Assembly (NCBI RefSeq): GCF_002162135.1
Contig: NZ_CP021382.1
Span: forward strand, 2,912,001 to 2,976,000
Length of the DNA stretch: 64,000 nucleotides
Source: Cellvibrio sp. PSBB006
GTDB lineage: Bacteria > Pseudomonadota > Gammaproteobacteria > Pseudomonadales > Cellvibrionaceae
Direction of reading: 5' to 3'
The translations under genes and the position numbers were made by a program. Below the pieces are notes generated by a model. The model was not told the DNA's origin, did no database searches, and was given only the letters and a program-made list of their open reading frames with translations. Positions 8,040-16,662 of this stretch are shown piece after piece (the stretch's first letter is position 1; each line of letters begins with the position of its first letter).

Positions 8040-8954
8040 ATGCATTGGACAGTTTCGGATATACCCCCGCAATACGGCCGTACAGCAGTCGTGACTGGCA
8101 CTGGCGGCCTTGGATTCCAGAATGCGCTGGCGCTGGCGAAAGTCGGTGCAGACGTCATCATCGCCGGTAGAGATTCATCCAAAGGTGCGGCAGCGGTCGA
8201 CCAGATTCGCCAGCAGGTTCCTTTCGCTCGTGTCACCTTTGAAGTTCTGGACCTGGCAGCACTCAGCTCTATAAAAGCCTTTTGCCATAGGTTGCGGGAT
8301 TCCCGCGACGGCCTCGATCTATTGGTTAACAACGCGGCCGTAATGGCGCCACCGAAACGTCGCGTGACGAGCGATGGATTTGAACTGCAGTTTGGTACCA
8401 ACTACCTGGGCCACTTTGCATTGACCGGGCTACTTTTGCCGCTGCTGCGCCAAGGCAACAACCCGCGCGTTGTCACCCTTTCAAGCGTCGCCGCTCGCAG
8501 TGGTGCTATTCATTTCGACGACTTGCAGTCAGAGCACCACTACCAGCCCATGGTTGCTTACGGCCAATCGAAATTGGCGTGCCTGATGTTTGCCTTTGAA
8601 CTGCAACGCCTCAGTAATGCCGCCAGTTGGGGTATCCAGAGTATGGCGGCTCACCCGGGCATTTCGCGGACTGATTTACTACCCAATGGTGCCGGTGCGC
8701 GTAGCGCCGCCGCCATGGCGCGTCGTTATTTATGGTTTCTGTTTCAACCGGCGGACCAGGGTGCATTACCCACGCTCTTCGCCGCCACTTCACCCCAGGC
8801 GCAAGGCGGCCACTATTACGGACCCGACAAACTCAGCGAAACCCGAGGTTATCCCACCCTGGCCAGGATTCCGCCACAAGCACTGGAAACAGCTAATGCG
8901 GCAAAACTATGGCGGTTGTCCGAAGAGCTTACCGGGGTGAGTTATGAGCGCTAA
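8040..8954 (+). CDS. Short-chain dehydrogenase/reductase (retinol-dehydrogenase-like)
   Basis: A 304-residue NAD(P)-dependent classical or extended SDR. Features: the nucleotide-binding segment VVTGTGGLGFQNAL, NNAAVMAPP after the fourth strand, catalytic Ser in VVTLSSVAAR and catalytic YGQSK. The glycine-rich turn TGTGGLG is one residue shorter than the usual TGxxxGxG. The length and the C-terminal region fit the retinol-dehydrogenase-like or protochlorophyllide-reductase-like subgroup. It is the first gene of a three-gene operon with overlapping ends, downstream of TetR-type operators, so it is probably inducible. Substrate unknown. Confidence 0.85.
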   Translation: MHWTVSDIPPQYGRTAVVTGTGGLGFQNALALAKVGADVIIAGRDSSKGAAAVDQIRQQVPFARVTFEVLDLAALSSIKAFCHRLRDSRDGLDLLVNNAAVMAPPKRRVTSDGFELQFGTNYLGHFALTGLLLPLLRQGNNPRVVTLSSVAARSGAIHFDDLQSEHHYQPMVAYGQSKLACLMFAFELQRLSNAASWGIQSMAAHPGISRTDLLPNGAGARSAAAMARRYLWFLFQPADQGALPTLFAATSPQAQGGHYYGPDKLSETRGYPTLARIPPQALETANAAKLWRLSEELTGVSYER

Positions 8955-10041
8955 GCATCCTGTTCCGGTACACACTGGAGAAATGTTGGTAAGCCGACGC
9001 CACGTGAATGGCATGTTACTGGCTGGATTAGCGGCATTGGCTATGCCGCCTGCGGCGGCGAGCGCTCTACACTCGGCACCGCCGTATCTGATCACGGATT
9101 TCGATTGGGTTGATCGGACACGTTCGCGGCCGGTACCTACGCGCCTGTATTGGCCAGCCACTGCCGTGGCTGAAAAATCGGTACCCTTAGTAGTGTTTTC
9201 GCATGGAATCGGCGGTTCGCGGGAAGGCTACAGCTATCTCGGTAAATATTGGTCCGCCCGTGGTGTGGCAAGTTTGCATATCCAACATATTGGCAGTGAC
9301 AGAGCGCTATGGCGGGGCAATCCGTTCGGTGTAGTCAATCGATTGCAGGCTGCCGCGCAGGAACAAGAAGCTATCGCACGTGCCGCTGATATGCGCTTTG
9401 CACTGGATAAAATCCTGTCAGATGCGTCCGGTTATCAGGCTGCTGCAATAAACCATCAACGTCTGGTCGCGGCAGGTCATTCCTATGGAGCCAATACCAC
9501 GCTGCTTACTGTTGGCGCGCAAGTCGTAAGAAACGGCCAGACCGTTGACTGCCTGGACTCACGTTTTGCTGCTGCGGTCGTTATCTCCGCGCCGCCGTTC
9601 TATGGCGAGTCCGATTTGGCAGCGATACTGAAAAACGTCGCGGTACCGACCATTCACATCACGGCCACTGACGACGTGATCCAGATTCCGGGCTATCGCT
9701 CAGGTGCCGAAGATCGGCTGGCCATCTTCGAGGCCATCACCAATCCACATAAGTTGCTCGCTGTGTTCAGGGGCGGCTCTCACAGCATGTTTACGGACCG
9801 TCCCTTCACCGGCGGTTTTTCACTCAATCCTAAAGTCAAAATTGCTACCGCAGATCTCGCTTTGGCGTTTCTGGCGTTGACCTTTGACGGCGACGGTGGT
9901 GCTTTCAAGCGGTGGCGGACACAGTGGCAATCAATCCTCTCAGAGACACAGGTTAACGATTTTGAACGATTGGCAGGAATGACTCCCAGCCGTTTTATTG
10001 CATCGCCCAATCAGACCAACATGAGAACTCACCATGCATAA
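8944..10041 (+). CDS. Exported alpha/beta hydrolase (PAF-acetylhydrolase/dienelactone-hydrolase-like)
   Basis: A 365-residue alpha/beta-hydrolase. The N-terminus has a twin arginine followed by a hydrophobic stretch and AxA (SRRHVNGMLLAGLAALAMPP, then AAASA), suggesting Tat or Sec export to the periplasm. The oxyanion region is VVFSHGIGG, the nucleophile elbow is AAGHSYGANT, an acidic residue is in ITATDDVIQ, and the His is in FRGGSHSMF. The fold and spacing resemble bacterial PAF-acetylhydrolase-like or dienelactone-hydrolase-like esterases. The ATG overlaps the stop of the SDR gene by 11 bp, and the 3' end overlaps the next gene, so the three are co-translated. An alternative start is Met14 at 8983. 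Substrate not predictable. Confidence 0.82.
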   Translation: MSAKHPVPVHTGEMLVSRRHVNGMLLAGLAALAMPPAAASALHSAPPYLITDFDWVDRTRSRPVPTRLYWPATAVAEKSVPLVVFSHGIGGSREGYSYLGKYWSARGVASLHIQHIGSDRALWRGNPFGVVNRLQAAAQEQEAIARAADMRFALDKILSDASGYQAAAINHQRLVAAGHSYGANTTLLTVGAQVVRNGQTVDCLDSRFAAAVVISAPPFYGESDLAAILKNVAVPTIHITATDDVIQIPGYRSGAEDRLAIFEAITNPHKLLAVFRGGSHSMFTDRPFTGGFSLNPKVKIATADLALAFLALTFDGDGGAFKRWRTQWQSILSETQVNDFERLAGMTPSRFIASPNQTNMRTHHA

Positions 10042-10399
10042 ATATTTCATTTACGCGGCCTATGGCTGGCTCGCACTCACTGGCGTGTTGCATTTCATCA
10101 TCGATGTGGTTTCCCAATATGTGCGCGGCACGCGTGCACCCGGCCTGGAAACCACGCTTTACTATGGGCTTAACTCTGCCTTTTCCTTGGGGAAGGTGGC
10201 GTTTGGTTTACTGGGGCTTTATTTGGCGTGGCGTGCGATGAATCTACTCAGCGAAGTACCTGTGTTGCTGCTGTCCATTGCCGCCGCATTTGGATGGCTC
10301 GCCATTACATTTCTGTTTATCGAATACTGGCAACCAAAGCTTAATGCCGGCATCTTTTGTGCGCTTATGCTGGCTGCTTTTATGACGCGCGGATCGTAA
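10034..10399 (+). CDS. Small four-helix membrane protein of unknown function
   Basis: A 121-residue protein with four predicted transmembrane helices (for example YGWLALTGVLHFIIDVV and VLLLSIAAAFGWLAITFLFI). The ATG overlaps the end of the hydrolase gene by 8 bp (ACCATGCATAAA). Not recognised as a named family. Being third in an operon with an SDR and an exported esterase, it may act in the same detoxification or lipid-like substrate pathway, which is inference from position only. Confidence 0.7.
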   Translation: MHKYFIYAAYGWLALTGVLHFIIDVVSQYVRGTRAPGLETTLYYGLNSAFSLGKVAFGLLGLYLAWRAMNLLSEVPVLLLSIAAAFGWLAITFLFIEYWQPKLNAGIFCALMLAAFMTRGS

Positions 10400-10825
10400 T
10401 CGGGAATCTGATCGCCGTCACTATATCGCGGTCACTATGTAGGTTACGTCTGTCGGGTTACGCCGCTGTGCGGCTAACGCGACCTACGCGTGGGGTGGTG
10501 TTTTTAGGCGGTGAATCCGCAGCCCTCGTTCGTGCATTTCCCTCTTTTTTGAAAAATATAATATTACATAATTTCCGTAAATCATCCGATATCCGGCTAT
10601 TTACCACTTAAACCCGCTTATATTGCAAAAATATATAAGACAAATTAAGGGCAAATCACTACACTCTTGCGGATGGACTGAACTGCTTAGGGAACGGCTT
10701 ATCACGATGGAAAAGATAATAAGATGAAATTCGTGACGTACTGAGCTATCCGTTCTTTCTCTTACTTTCTCTCCTGATCCGTTACTACAGAGACATAACA
10801 ATAAAATCCTTCAGAGGTCTGTAAT
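10400..10825. other. Intergenic region before the GH43 gene
   Basis: 426 bp without a supportable gene. It holds a degenerate REP element at 10452-10487 and then an AT-rich stretch (10540-10650) likely to contain the promoter of the GH43 gene. A short minus-strand frame at 10601-10801 has no ribosome-binding site or recognisable protein and is not called. Confidence 0.6.
10452..10487 (-). repeat. REP element, degenerate
   Basis: GTCGGGTTACGCCG and CGGCTAACGCGACCTAC form an imperfect palindrome ending in the CTAC (GTAG on the minus strand) head of the REP family found throughout this window. The loop and stem differ from the 35-62 kb copies, so this is an older or different variant. Confidence 0.6.
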
Positions 10826-12235
10826 ATGTTTTCGAAAACACTCAAGTGTTATTTACTCATCATTGGCGCGCTCTGTTTCAGTCATGTACAAGCAGCAGTG
10901 AGCAATGGTACCTATCTCATTACCTCCCAGGTCAGCGGAAAACCCGTTGAAGTTACGGGTGCATCGACGGCAAACGCCGCCAACGTGCTTCAGTGGTCTG
11001 ACAATGGTGGCCAGCATCAACACTGGATCGTCACGAGCCGTGGTAGCGGGTACTACTCCATTACCAATCGCCTGAGCGGCAAAGCCATGGAGGTGTTCGA
11101 ATGGAATTCCGCCGATGGCGCCAACATCGTGCAGTACGACTACTGGGGTGGCGACTCACAGCTGTGGAGCATTACCGAGCACGGCAATGGTGTGGTCAGC
11201 TTCATCAACAAATTCAGTGGTAAAGCGCTCGACCTGTACAACTTCAGTACGGCTGACGGTGCCAACATTGCACAGTGGAGCTACTGGGGCGGAGACGCGC
11301 AACGCTTCCTGTTAACACCCATCAAGAGCAGCAATGTGCCCACAGACACCTCCACCACCAATGGCGCCGTCAACCATTGGCCGATTTCGGGCAATCTGGG
11401 TACCCATGACCCAACCATCATTTACGAAAACGGAACCTGGTTTCTGATGCAAACAGGTCCGGGCATCTATGGCAAATACTCCACCGACGGCCTCTATTGG
11501 AATCCCCTGCCCGCCGTGTTCCCCAACGGCCTTAGCTGGTGGAAGACCTACGTACCGAACCAGGCAGGCATAGACGTCTGGGCTCCGGACCTCAAGTCTT
11601 TTAATGGCCGGGTCTGGCTGTACTACTCTATTTCCACGTTCGGCTCAAAAGTCTCGGCCATCGGTCTGGCTTCTGCATCCAGCGTTGGTGCGGGCAGCTG
11701 GCGTGACGATGGGTTGGTTATCCGCACGACCAATTCCGATAACTACAATGCGATCGACCCCGACCTGGTCATCGATAAAAACGGTAATCCGTGGCTGACC
11801 TTCGGTTCCTGGAACAGCGGTATCAAACTGGTACGCCTGAACCCCAATACCATGAAGCCAACCGGCATGATTCATTCCATCGCCAGTCGCAGCGGCGGCA
11901 TTGAAGCGCCGACCATTATTTATCGCCAGGGCTATTACTACCTGTTCACATCCATCGGCGTGTGCTGCGATGGTGTTAACAGCACCTACAGAATCGTATA
12001 CGGACGTTCTACGAATGTGGCAGGCCCCTATGTCGACAAGAATGGTGTGAATCTGATGAATGGCGGCGGCACGGTGCTGGATGCCGGTAACAGCCAATGG
12101 GTTGGCCCGGGTGGGCAGGATATCGGCAACACCGATGTTATTGCTCGACACGCTTATGATGCGTCTGACAATGGAGCACCCAAGTTGTTGATGAGCACCC
12201 TGAATTGGGATTCCAGCGGTTGGCCGCGCTACTAA
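10826..12235 (+). CDS. Secreted arabinanase: ricin-type lectin domain plus GH43
   Basis: A 469-residue secreted enzyme. Residues 1-23 are a signal peptide ending in VQA. Residues ~24-165 are three ricin-B/CBM13-like repeats, each with a SGKxxEV-type start and a QxW-like end (HQHWIV, SQLWSI, AQRFLL). A short Thr/Ser linker leads to a GH43 five-bladed propeller (~185-469) related to arabinan endo-1,5-alpha-L-arabinosidases. Proposed catalytic residues are Asp195 in HDPTII (general base), Asp311 in NAIDPD and Glu360 in GIEAPT (general acid). The lectin is expected to hold the enzyme on arabinan or pectic side chains. SD AGAGG precedes the ATG. A hairpin terminator follows. Substrate is by family resemblance. 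Confidence 0.9.
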   Translation: MFSKTLKCYLLIIGALCFSHVQAAVSNGTYLITSQVSGKPVEVTGASTANAANVLQWSDNGGQHQHWIVTSRGSGYYSITNRLSGKAMEVFEWNSADGANIVQYDYWGGDSQLWSITEHGNGVVSFINKFSGKALDLYNFSTADGANIAQWSYWGGDAQRFLLTPIKSSNVPTDTSTTNGAVNHWPISGNLGTHDPTIIYENGTWFLMQTGPGIYGKYSTDGLYWNPLPAVFPNGLSWWKTYVPNQAGIDVWAPDLKSFNGRVWLYYSISTFGSKVSAIGLASASSVGAGSWRDDGLVIRTTNSDNYNAIDPDLVIDKNGNPWLTFGSWNSGIKLVRLNPNTMKPTGMIHSIASRSGGIEAPTIIYRQGYYYLFTSIGVCCDGVNSTYRIVYGRSTNVAGPYVDKNGVNLMNGGGTVLDAGNSQWVGPGGQDIGNTDVIARHAYDASDNGAPKLLMSTLNWDSSGWPRY

Positions 12236-12245
12236 TGTTTGCATG

Positions 12246-12265
12246 AGGCCAGAGCAATCTGGCCT
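12246..12265 (+). terminator. Hairpin after the GH43 gene
   Basis: AGGCCAGA-GCAA-TCTGGCCT is a perfect 8-bp stem with a GCAA tetraloop starting 10 bp after the stop. Only a short pyrimidine run follows, so it may be a weak intrinsic terminator or a stabilising 3' structure. Confidence 0.6.
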
Positions 12266-12362
12266 TCCATAAAATCAGCTCCAACAGCACCATTGATACA
12301 ACCGAACTAATACTTTTTTCGGGTCTCTTTAATCACACCGGTTTTGATTAAGGAGATCCGCC

Positions 12363-12740
12363 ATGCTCGCCTGCTTCCTCTGGTTAGCCCTCGCCACACT
12401 TTGCGTTCAAGTCCCCAATTTACTCGGCATTCACGAACAATATCAGGATGGACTGGTGTCACTGGTGGACGCATTGAAAATTGCGGGTATGTCGTTGCCG
12501 TTAATTTTTATTGCGACGACGGGTTTTGCGATTTATTACGGGCGCGGCGATACATTTTTCAGTTACCCGGCGATGGTGATTTATGCGCACATTTTTGCGC
12601 TCATTGTTGGCGTGGTGATTCAGGTATTTATCTTGAAAGCCAAGGAGACGAATGTGGTTGAGCTGGTGGGTATTGGTGTGTGTATCGCGGGCCTGGTGAT
12701 GTCGATTTACAGCAAGCAGATTATGGCGTTGTTGAAATAA
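12363..12740 (+). CDS. Small membrane protein of unknown function
   Basis: A 125-residue protein with four hydrophobic helices (LACFLWLALATLCVQVP, LPLIFIATTGFAIYYG, AMVIYAHIFALIVGVVIQVF, LVGIGVCIAGLVMSIY). An excellent SD, AAGGAG, lies seven bases before the ATG. The last helices resemble half of an EamA/DMT transporter, but the chain is too short for one and the family is not identified. It sits between the GH43 gene and a convergent GH16 gene, sharing a bidirectional-looking terminator. Confidence 0.65.
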   Translation: MLACFLWLALATLCVQVPNLLGIHEQYQDGLVSLVDALKIAGMSLPLIFIATTGFAIYYGRGDTFFSYPAMVIYAHIFALIVGVVIQVFILKAKETNVVELVGIGVCIAGLVMSIYSKQIMALLK

Positions 12741-12769
12741 AAAAGGGCAAGCACTTTCCAGTGTTGCCC
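12739..12769 (-). terminator. Rho-independent terminator of the first GH16 gene
   Basis: Read on the minus strand, GGGCAACACT-GGAA-AGTG-C-TTGCCC (stem 12745-12769, one bulge) is followed by six T residues (12739-12744). It lies 28 bp past the GH16 stop and also closes the convergent small membrane-protein gene. Confidence 0.8.
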
Positions 12770-12796
12770 AAGCAAACGAGGACGTGATTTCTTTAA

Positions 12797-15700
12797 TTAA
12801 TTCCCAAACACTCGCACCTCAAAGATCGAATAACCCCAGGTATTCCCCGCACTGCGCTGCGTTGCATTGATGCGCACATAACGGTAACTACCGGACAGGT
12901 TTTTACTGTCCGTGCGAGCACCAAAGGTGCCGCCGGTGTGGGTGGCGAGGTTGGTCCAGCTGGTGCCATTGTTGGAACCTTCTACGGTGTAATTAGCCGC
13001 ATTGGCCGCTTCCCAATCGATCTCAACCTTGCTCAGGTTGCGCGCGGTGCCCAGGTCAACCCGCAACCAGCTGGGGCTGACGCCGTGGTCGGATTCCCAA
13101 CGGGTGCCGCCGTTGTTGTCGATGGCCAGGGCAGCAGGCTGGAAGTTGGTACTGGCGGTCGCGGCGGCGGGCGTTAACACAGCGACGCTGCTGGCACTGC
13201 TGGACGATGCGCTGCCGCTGTTGGCGAATACACGCAATTCCCAGATCGAATAGCCCCAGCTGTTGCCCGCGCTGCGTTGGGTGCCGTTGATACGCACATA
13301 GCGGTAGCTGCCACTAACAGTTTCGGTATCCGTGCGCGCCCCGAAGGTGCCGCCGGTGACGGTTTTCAGGGTGGTCCAGTTGCTGTTGTCGTTGGAGCCC
13401 TGGATGTCGTAAACCGCTGCGTTGGCCGCTTCCCAATCAATCTCCACCCGCGCCAGGTTGCGTGCAGAACCCAGGTCAACCGTCATCCACGAAGGATCAA
13501 CGCCATGCGCTGACTCCCAACGGGTACCGGCATCGCCATCCACCGCATTGCTGGCCGGTGTCAGCGCCGTACTGGAGAAAGTCGGGCGACCATTGGACAC
13601 CAGCACCACACTGCCGCTGCTGGACGAACTGCTCGACACCGATGAACTGCTGGAACTGGGCACACTGCTGCTGGATGACGAGCTGGGCTGGCCACTGCCG
13701 GTAAAGGCGACGGCGAGCGTGTGGCTTGCGGAGATCCCGTTGAAGGTATAGCTATTCAGCGGACCTTGTGACACACCATCCACGATCACATTGGCCACAG
13801 CGCGACCGGCGGGCGGCGTGAAGGTGTAGGTTGCCGAGTCGGTGCCGTTGCGGTTGTAGCGCACTGTGCCCGCAGGGCTGATGGAGCCACCCCCATCCAG
13901 CGCGATGGTGTAGATGCGGTACGGCATATGGTCGATGGCCATAAACTGCACGTCGGACACCTCAACCAGTTGCCCGGCCGGCGGACGGAAGTGCAGCGTA
14001 AAGTCACGCTGGCTCACCGGCGGCTGGCTGGCAAAGTTGGTGAAGCTTTCGAAGACGCCGTCGGTGGTGCTGGGGGTCCAGTTCATCAGGGTGTTGCTGC
14101 CGTAGGTCACGCGGAACTGATCCAGGCTGCGCGGTGCGGAGTTATCACCCGCGACCAGCACTTCCTTGATTTCATAGTGCGGATCGATGCGGATATTGAC
14201 CGACTGGTCCTGCCCTTCAAAACCTTCGCGGCTGCTTGCCTTGTTGCCAGTCGCGCCGTCTACCGCGCGTTGTGCTGCGCCCCACCACTCAGTTTCCCAA
14301 CCGCCGCTGGCGCTGACAAAGTTGGTGGACGCAATGGCCGGTACCAGCGGATCACCGCTGCCGATATAGGTAATTTCGCGAATCACCACATCGTCGATAT
14401 ACACCGTTGCCGTGCCCATACCACCCATCAAAAAGGCCAGGCGGCCGGGGTTATCGGCGGCAGTGAAATCGACGTTGTAGGTGTAGGTATTCATGCCGGT
14501 ACCCAGTGCAATAGTTTGCGTCAGGTAAGTGCCGGCGCCCGAAGGATTGAGCGTGTTTTCCGCCAGACGCAGCTGGATATCGCGCGCGGCCGAGGCGCGG
14601 GCGCGGAAAGAAATCTGGTAGCGGTAGTTGCGCTTCAAGCCGAAGCTGGAGGTGTGCATCTGGATCGAGCCACTGTTGGCGCCCTGATTACCCGTGGTGA
14701 TGCGCGCTTCGCCACCCACAACGCTGTAGCTGGGTGTTGCACCGTCAAACGACTCGGTGCCCCAGCCTTCCAGACCGGCAGTGAAGTTGCCGTTGGAGAG
14801 CATGTTCACTGTGCGATCCACCTGCGCGGTGCCGGCGGGTTTCGGGTACACGTTGGCCACGTCTTCAAAGGCTTTGAATTCCAGCAGCCAGATGGAATCG
14901 GATTTGTCGATGCGGCCTTTGGTCACCAGTTTGATGTAACGGTAGGTCTTGTTCACATCAAAGGTGTGGGTCGCCCAGCCAGTGGCGTCCTGATCCGAGG
15001 TCAGGATGTGCTCCCAGGCACCGGACGAGGTCTTGCCATAGATGTCGTAAGACTTGGGCAGGTTCCAGGCCCACTCGATCCAGAAGTACTTGATGTTCCT
15101 GTCGCTACCGTAGTCGATCTCCACCCAGTGGAGGTTATCGTCCTTCGGTGTAGCCCACTTGGAACCCACATAACCGTCGGCGGCATTGTCCGGCGCGTTA
15201 TCGCGGAAGTCAGTCGGCGTGCCGGGCTTGTCGTAGTCATCGCCGGTCACCGCCACGGGCGCGAGCCAACCTTTCAAGGGGTAGAAGCCGTCGGTGTTGT
15301 TGCTATCACGGAAGAAGCTGTACTTGCTCTCGTCGATGTAGGGATAACTGGCATCCGTAGGCGGCAGCGGCCAGTGGGCCACGTAATCCACCAGGAAGTC
15401 AGTCCCGGCGCGGCCGATGTTCTGGTCCATGGCAGCGGTGTCGAGGTATTCATATTCGGTCACGCCATTCACTACCCGCGTATAGCCAGTTTTATTTGCC
15501 ACGTTCGGGTTGGTGGAAAAGGCGTTGTAGTTGCCCACATCCGGCCATTCGACGTGGGTAATCGCGTGGTTAAGGATCATGCGCATGGGCGTGACATAGG
15601 GGAAGGGTTGCTCCTCGCCCATATTTTCGCGGGACCAGGTGTAGGTCTTCACGCCGTTCACGTAGTACTCAACGTACTCTGGCGTCTTGATCACCCCGTA

Positions 15701-16372
15701 GGTCACGTACTGGTTGCTCGGGTTGATGCCGAACTGGCTGTAGGTCACCGGATTCGGGTTACCGCCGTAGATGGCGTAAGGCGCGGACCAGTGAGTCTGG
15801 GGAATGGTGTTCACGTTGTTGCCGGTGAACTCGACGATGTCCAGCTCCTGGCAGGCGGTCCAGCCCACGTCGGGGAAATTGCCCAGCAGCCACCAGGCCG
15901 GGAATTCAGCGTTGCGTGCCGGTGGCATCTTGATGCGCGCTTCGAATTTACCGAACACGAAGGTCGAGTCGTCGGTGATCTGCGATTCGATACGACCCGC
16001 GCGGATAAAGATCGGTTTGCCCTGCCCCGCTACACCGCCGTAGTAATCCTGGATTTCGCCGTCCATATAACGGGCTTTCAAATTTAATACCTTGCCGTCG
16101 AGCGCGTCGGCATCGTCTTGCCCTACGCGGAAAGTCCAATCCGCGGCGGGATACTCCACGTCCTGATAGTCGATGTCTTCGCCGTTAACGAAGATATTTT
16201 TTTCCACCAGCCATTTACTGCGGTCAATGGATGAGCCGTTGAAGTGATCCACAAAGCTGGAATTGACATTCGGGTTGATCCACCAGGGATCGTTGTACTC
16301 CGTTGCCAGAGCGGCACTGGAGCACAGGCCCAGGGCAACCAGCAGCAGGTTTTTGGTTTGTTGGTTATTCAT
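12797..16372 (-). CDS. Large secreted GH16 glycosidase with multiple carbohydrate-binding modules
   Basis: A 1191-residue secreted enzyme. Signal peptide 1-23 (ALA). The GH16 domain (~28-350) carries the beta-bulge catalytic motif ELDIVE (nucleophile Glu176, Asp178, acid/base Glu181). It lacks the laminarinase-like GTWPAFW context and has long inserts, so substrate is uncertain. Then roughly: a discoidin-like (CBM32) domain ~375-505, a CBM4/9-like jelly roll ~520-655 (MLSNGNFTAGLEGW), a second discoidin-like region ~660-825, an InlB-type repeat ~825-895 (IALDGGGSISP), poly-Ser linkers and two C-terminal CBM32 modules (~930-1190) ending in GYSIWELRVF and GYSIFEVRVF. SD GGAG precedes the ATG. 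It lies downstream of another GH16 gene on the same strand, sharing its C-terminal module pair. Confidence 0.87.
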   Translation of the reverse strand: MNNQQTKNLLLVALGLCSSAALATEYNDPWWINPNVNSSFVDHFNGSSIDRSKWLVEKNIFVNGEDIDYQDVEYPAADWTFRVGQDDADALDGKVLNLKARYMDGEIQDYYGGVAGQGKPIFIRAGRIESQITDDSTFVFGKFEARIKMPPARNAEFPAWWLLGNFPDVGWTACQELDIVEFTGNNVNTIPQTHWSAPYAIYGGNPNPVTYSQFGINPSNQYVTYGVIKTPEYVEYYVNGVKTYTWSRENMGEEQPFPYVTPMRMILNHAITHVEWPDVGNYNAFSTNPNVANKTGYTRVVNGVTEYEYLDTAAMDQNIGRAGTDFLVDYVAHWPLPPTDASYPYIDESKYSFFRDSNNTDGFYPLKGWLAPVAVTGDDYDKPGTPTDFRDNAPDNAADGYVGSKWATPKDDNLHWVEIDYGSDRNIKYFWIEWAWNLPKSYDIYGKTSSGAWEHILTSDQDATGWATHTFDVNKTYRYIKLVTKGRIDKSDSIWLLEFKAFEDVANVYPKPAGTAQVDRTVNMLSNGNFTAGLEGWGTESFDGATPSYSVVGGEARITTGNQGANSGSIQMHTSSFGLKRNYRYQISFRARASAARDIQLRLAENTLNPSGAGTYLTQTIALGTGMNTYTYNVDFTAADNPGRLAFLMGGMGTATVYIDDVVIREITYIGSGDPLVPAIASTNFVSASGGWETEWWGAAQRAVDGATGNKASSREGFEGQDQSVNIRIDPHYEIKEVLVAGDNSAPRSLDQFRVTYGSNTLMNWTPSTTDGVFESFTNFASQPPVSQRDFTLHFRPPAGQLVEVSDVQFMAIDHMPYRIYTIALDGGGSISPAGTVRYNRNGTDSATYTFTPPAGRAVANVIVDGVSQGPLNSYTFNGISASHTLAVAFTGSGQPSSSSSSSVPSSSSSSVSSSSSSSGSVVLVSNGRPTFSSTALTPASNAVDGDAGTRWESAHGVDPSWMTVDLGSARNLARVEIDWEAANAAVYDIQGSNDNSNWTTLKTVTGGTFGARTDTETVSGSYRYVRINGTQRSAGNSWGYSIWELRVFANSGSASSSSASSVAVLTPAAATASTNFQPAALAIDNNGGTRWESDHGVSPSWLRVDLGTARNLSKVEIDWEAANAANYTVEGSNNGTSWTNLATHTGGTFGARTDSKNLSGSYRYVRINATQRSAGNTWGYSIFEVRVFGN

Positions 16373-16542
16373 AGTGTCTCCACATTATTTTTTTTAAGGC
16401 GAGCGAAACCCTCGCGCGTTAAACAGCGCAAAAAAATCGGCAAGCCGTTGCGGAATGGTCAGGGCCTTTTCACAGGTCTTGGTACAGCGAAGCAAAAATT
16501 ATTGTTATTGCCGACAAGGAATTCAGGTTGCATTTGTCGGTT

Positions 16543-16596
16543 GGGGAATCGCTGAAAACGATCGGTATTGCGATAGATCGTTTTCAGTGATTTCCC
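16543..16596 (-). repeat. 21-bp inverted repeat (hairpin)
   Basis: The left arm 16543-16563 and right arm 16576-16596 pair over 21 positions. Both non-Watson-Crick positions are G:T in DNA (G:U in the plus-strand RNA, A:C in the minus-strand RNA). The loop is GGTATTGCGATA. No T-tract follows on the minus strand, which argues against a plain terminator for the upstream GH16 gene. Confidence 0.7.
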
Positions 16597-16621
16597 GGGT
16601 ATAGCAAACTCTTGTTTATAT

Positions 16622-16653
16622 TGTCGGATTAGCCCAACGGGCGTAATCCGACA
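16622..16653. repeat. REP element, headless
   Basis: GTCGGATTA-GCCC-AAC-GGGC-G-TAATCCGAC is a near-perfect palindrome matching the REP family of this window, with a different loop and no GTAG head. It ends about 10 bp beyond the stop of the 16663-19815 gene. Confidence 0.75.
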
Positions 16654-16662
16654 CACCGCTCA

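Larger units (their letters stand above)
16373..16662 (-). other. Structured leader/intergenic region between two GH16 genes
   Basis: 290 bp between two minus-strand GH16 genes. It contains a 21-bp hairpin (arms 16543-16563 and 16576-16596, 12-nt loop, two G:U-type pairs), a 7-bp stem CCGACAA/TTGTCGG (16511-16517 and 16534-16540), a T-run region and a REP element at 16622-16653. Either it terminates the upstream gene or it forms a 5' leader for the downstream one. Confidence 0.6.

Noticed and set aside
13928..16087. 719-residue plus-strand open frame
   Set aside because: It is entirely antisense to the GH16 gene, low in complexity, and lacks a recognisable protein family; the GH16 frame has signal peptide, catalytic motif and repeats.
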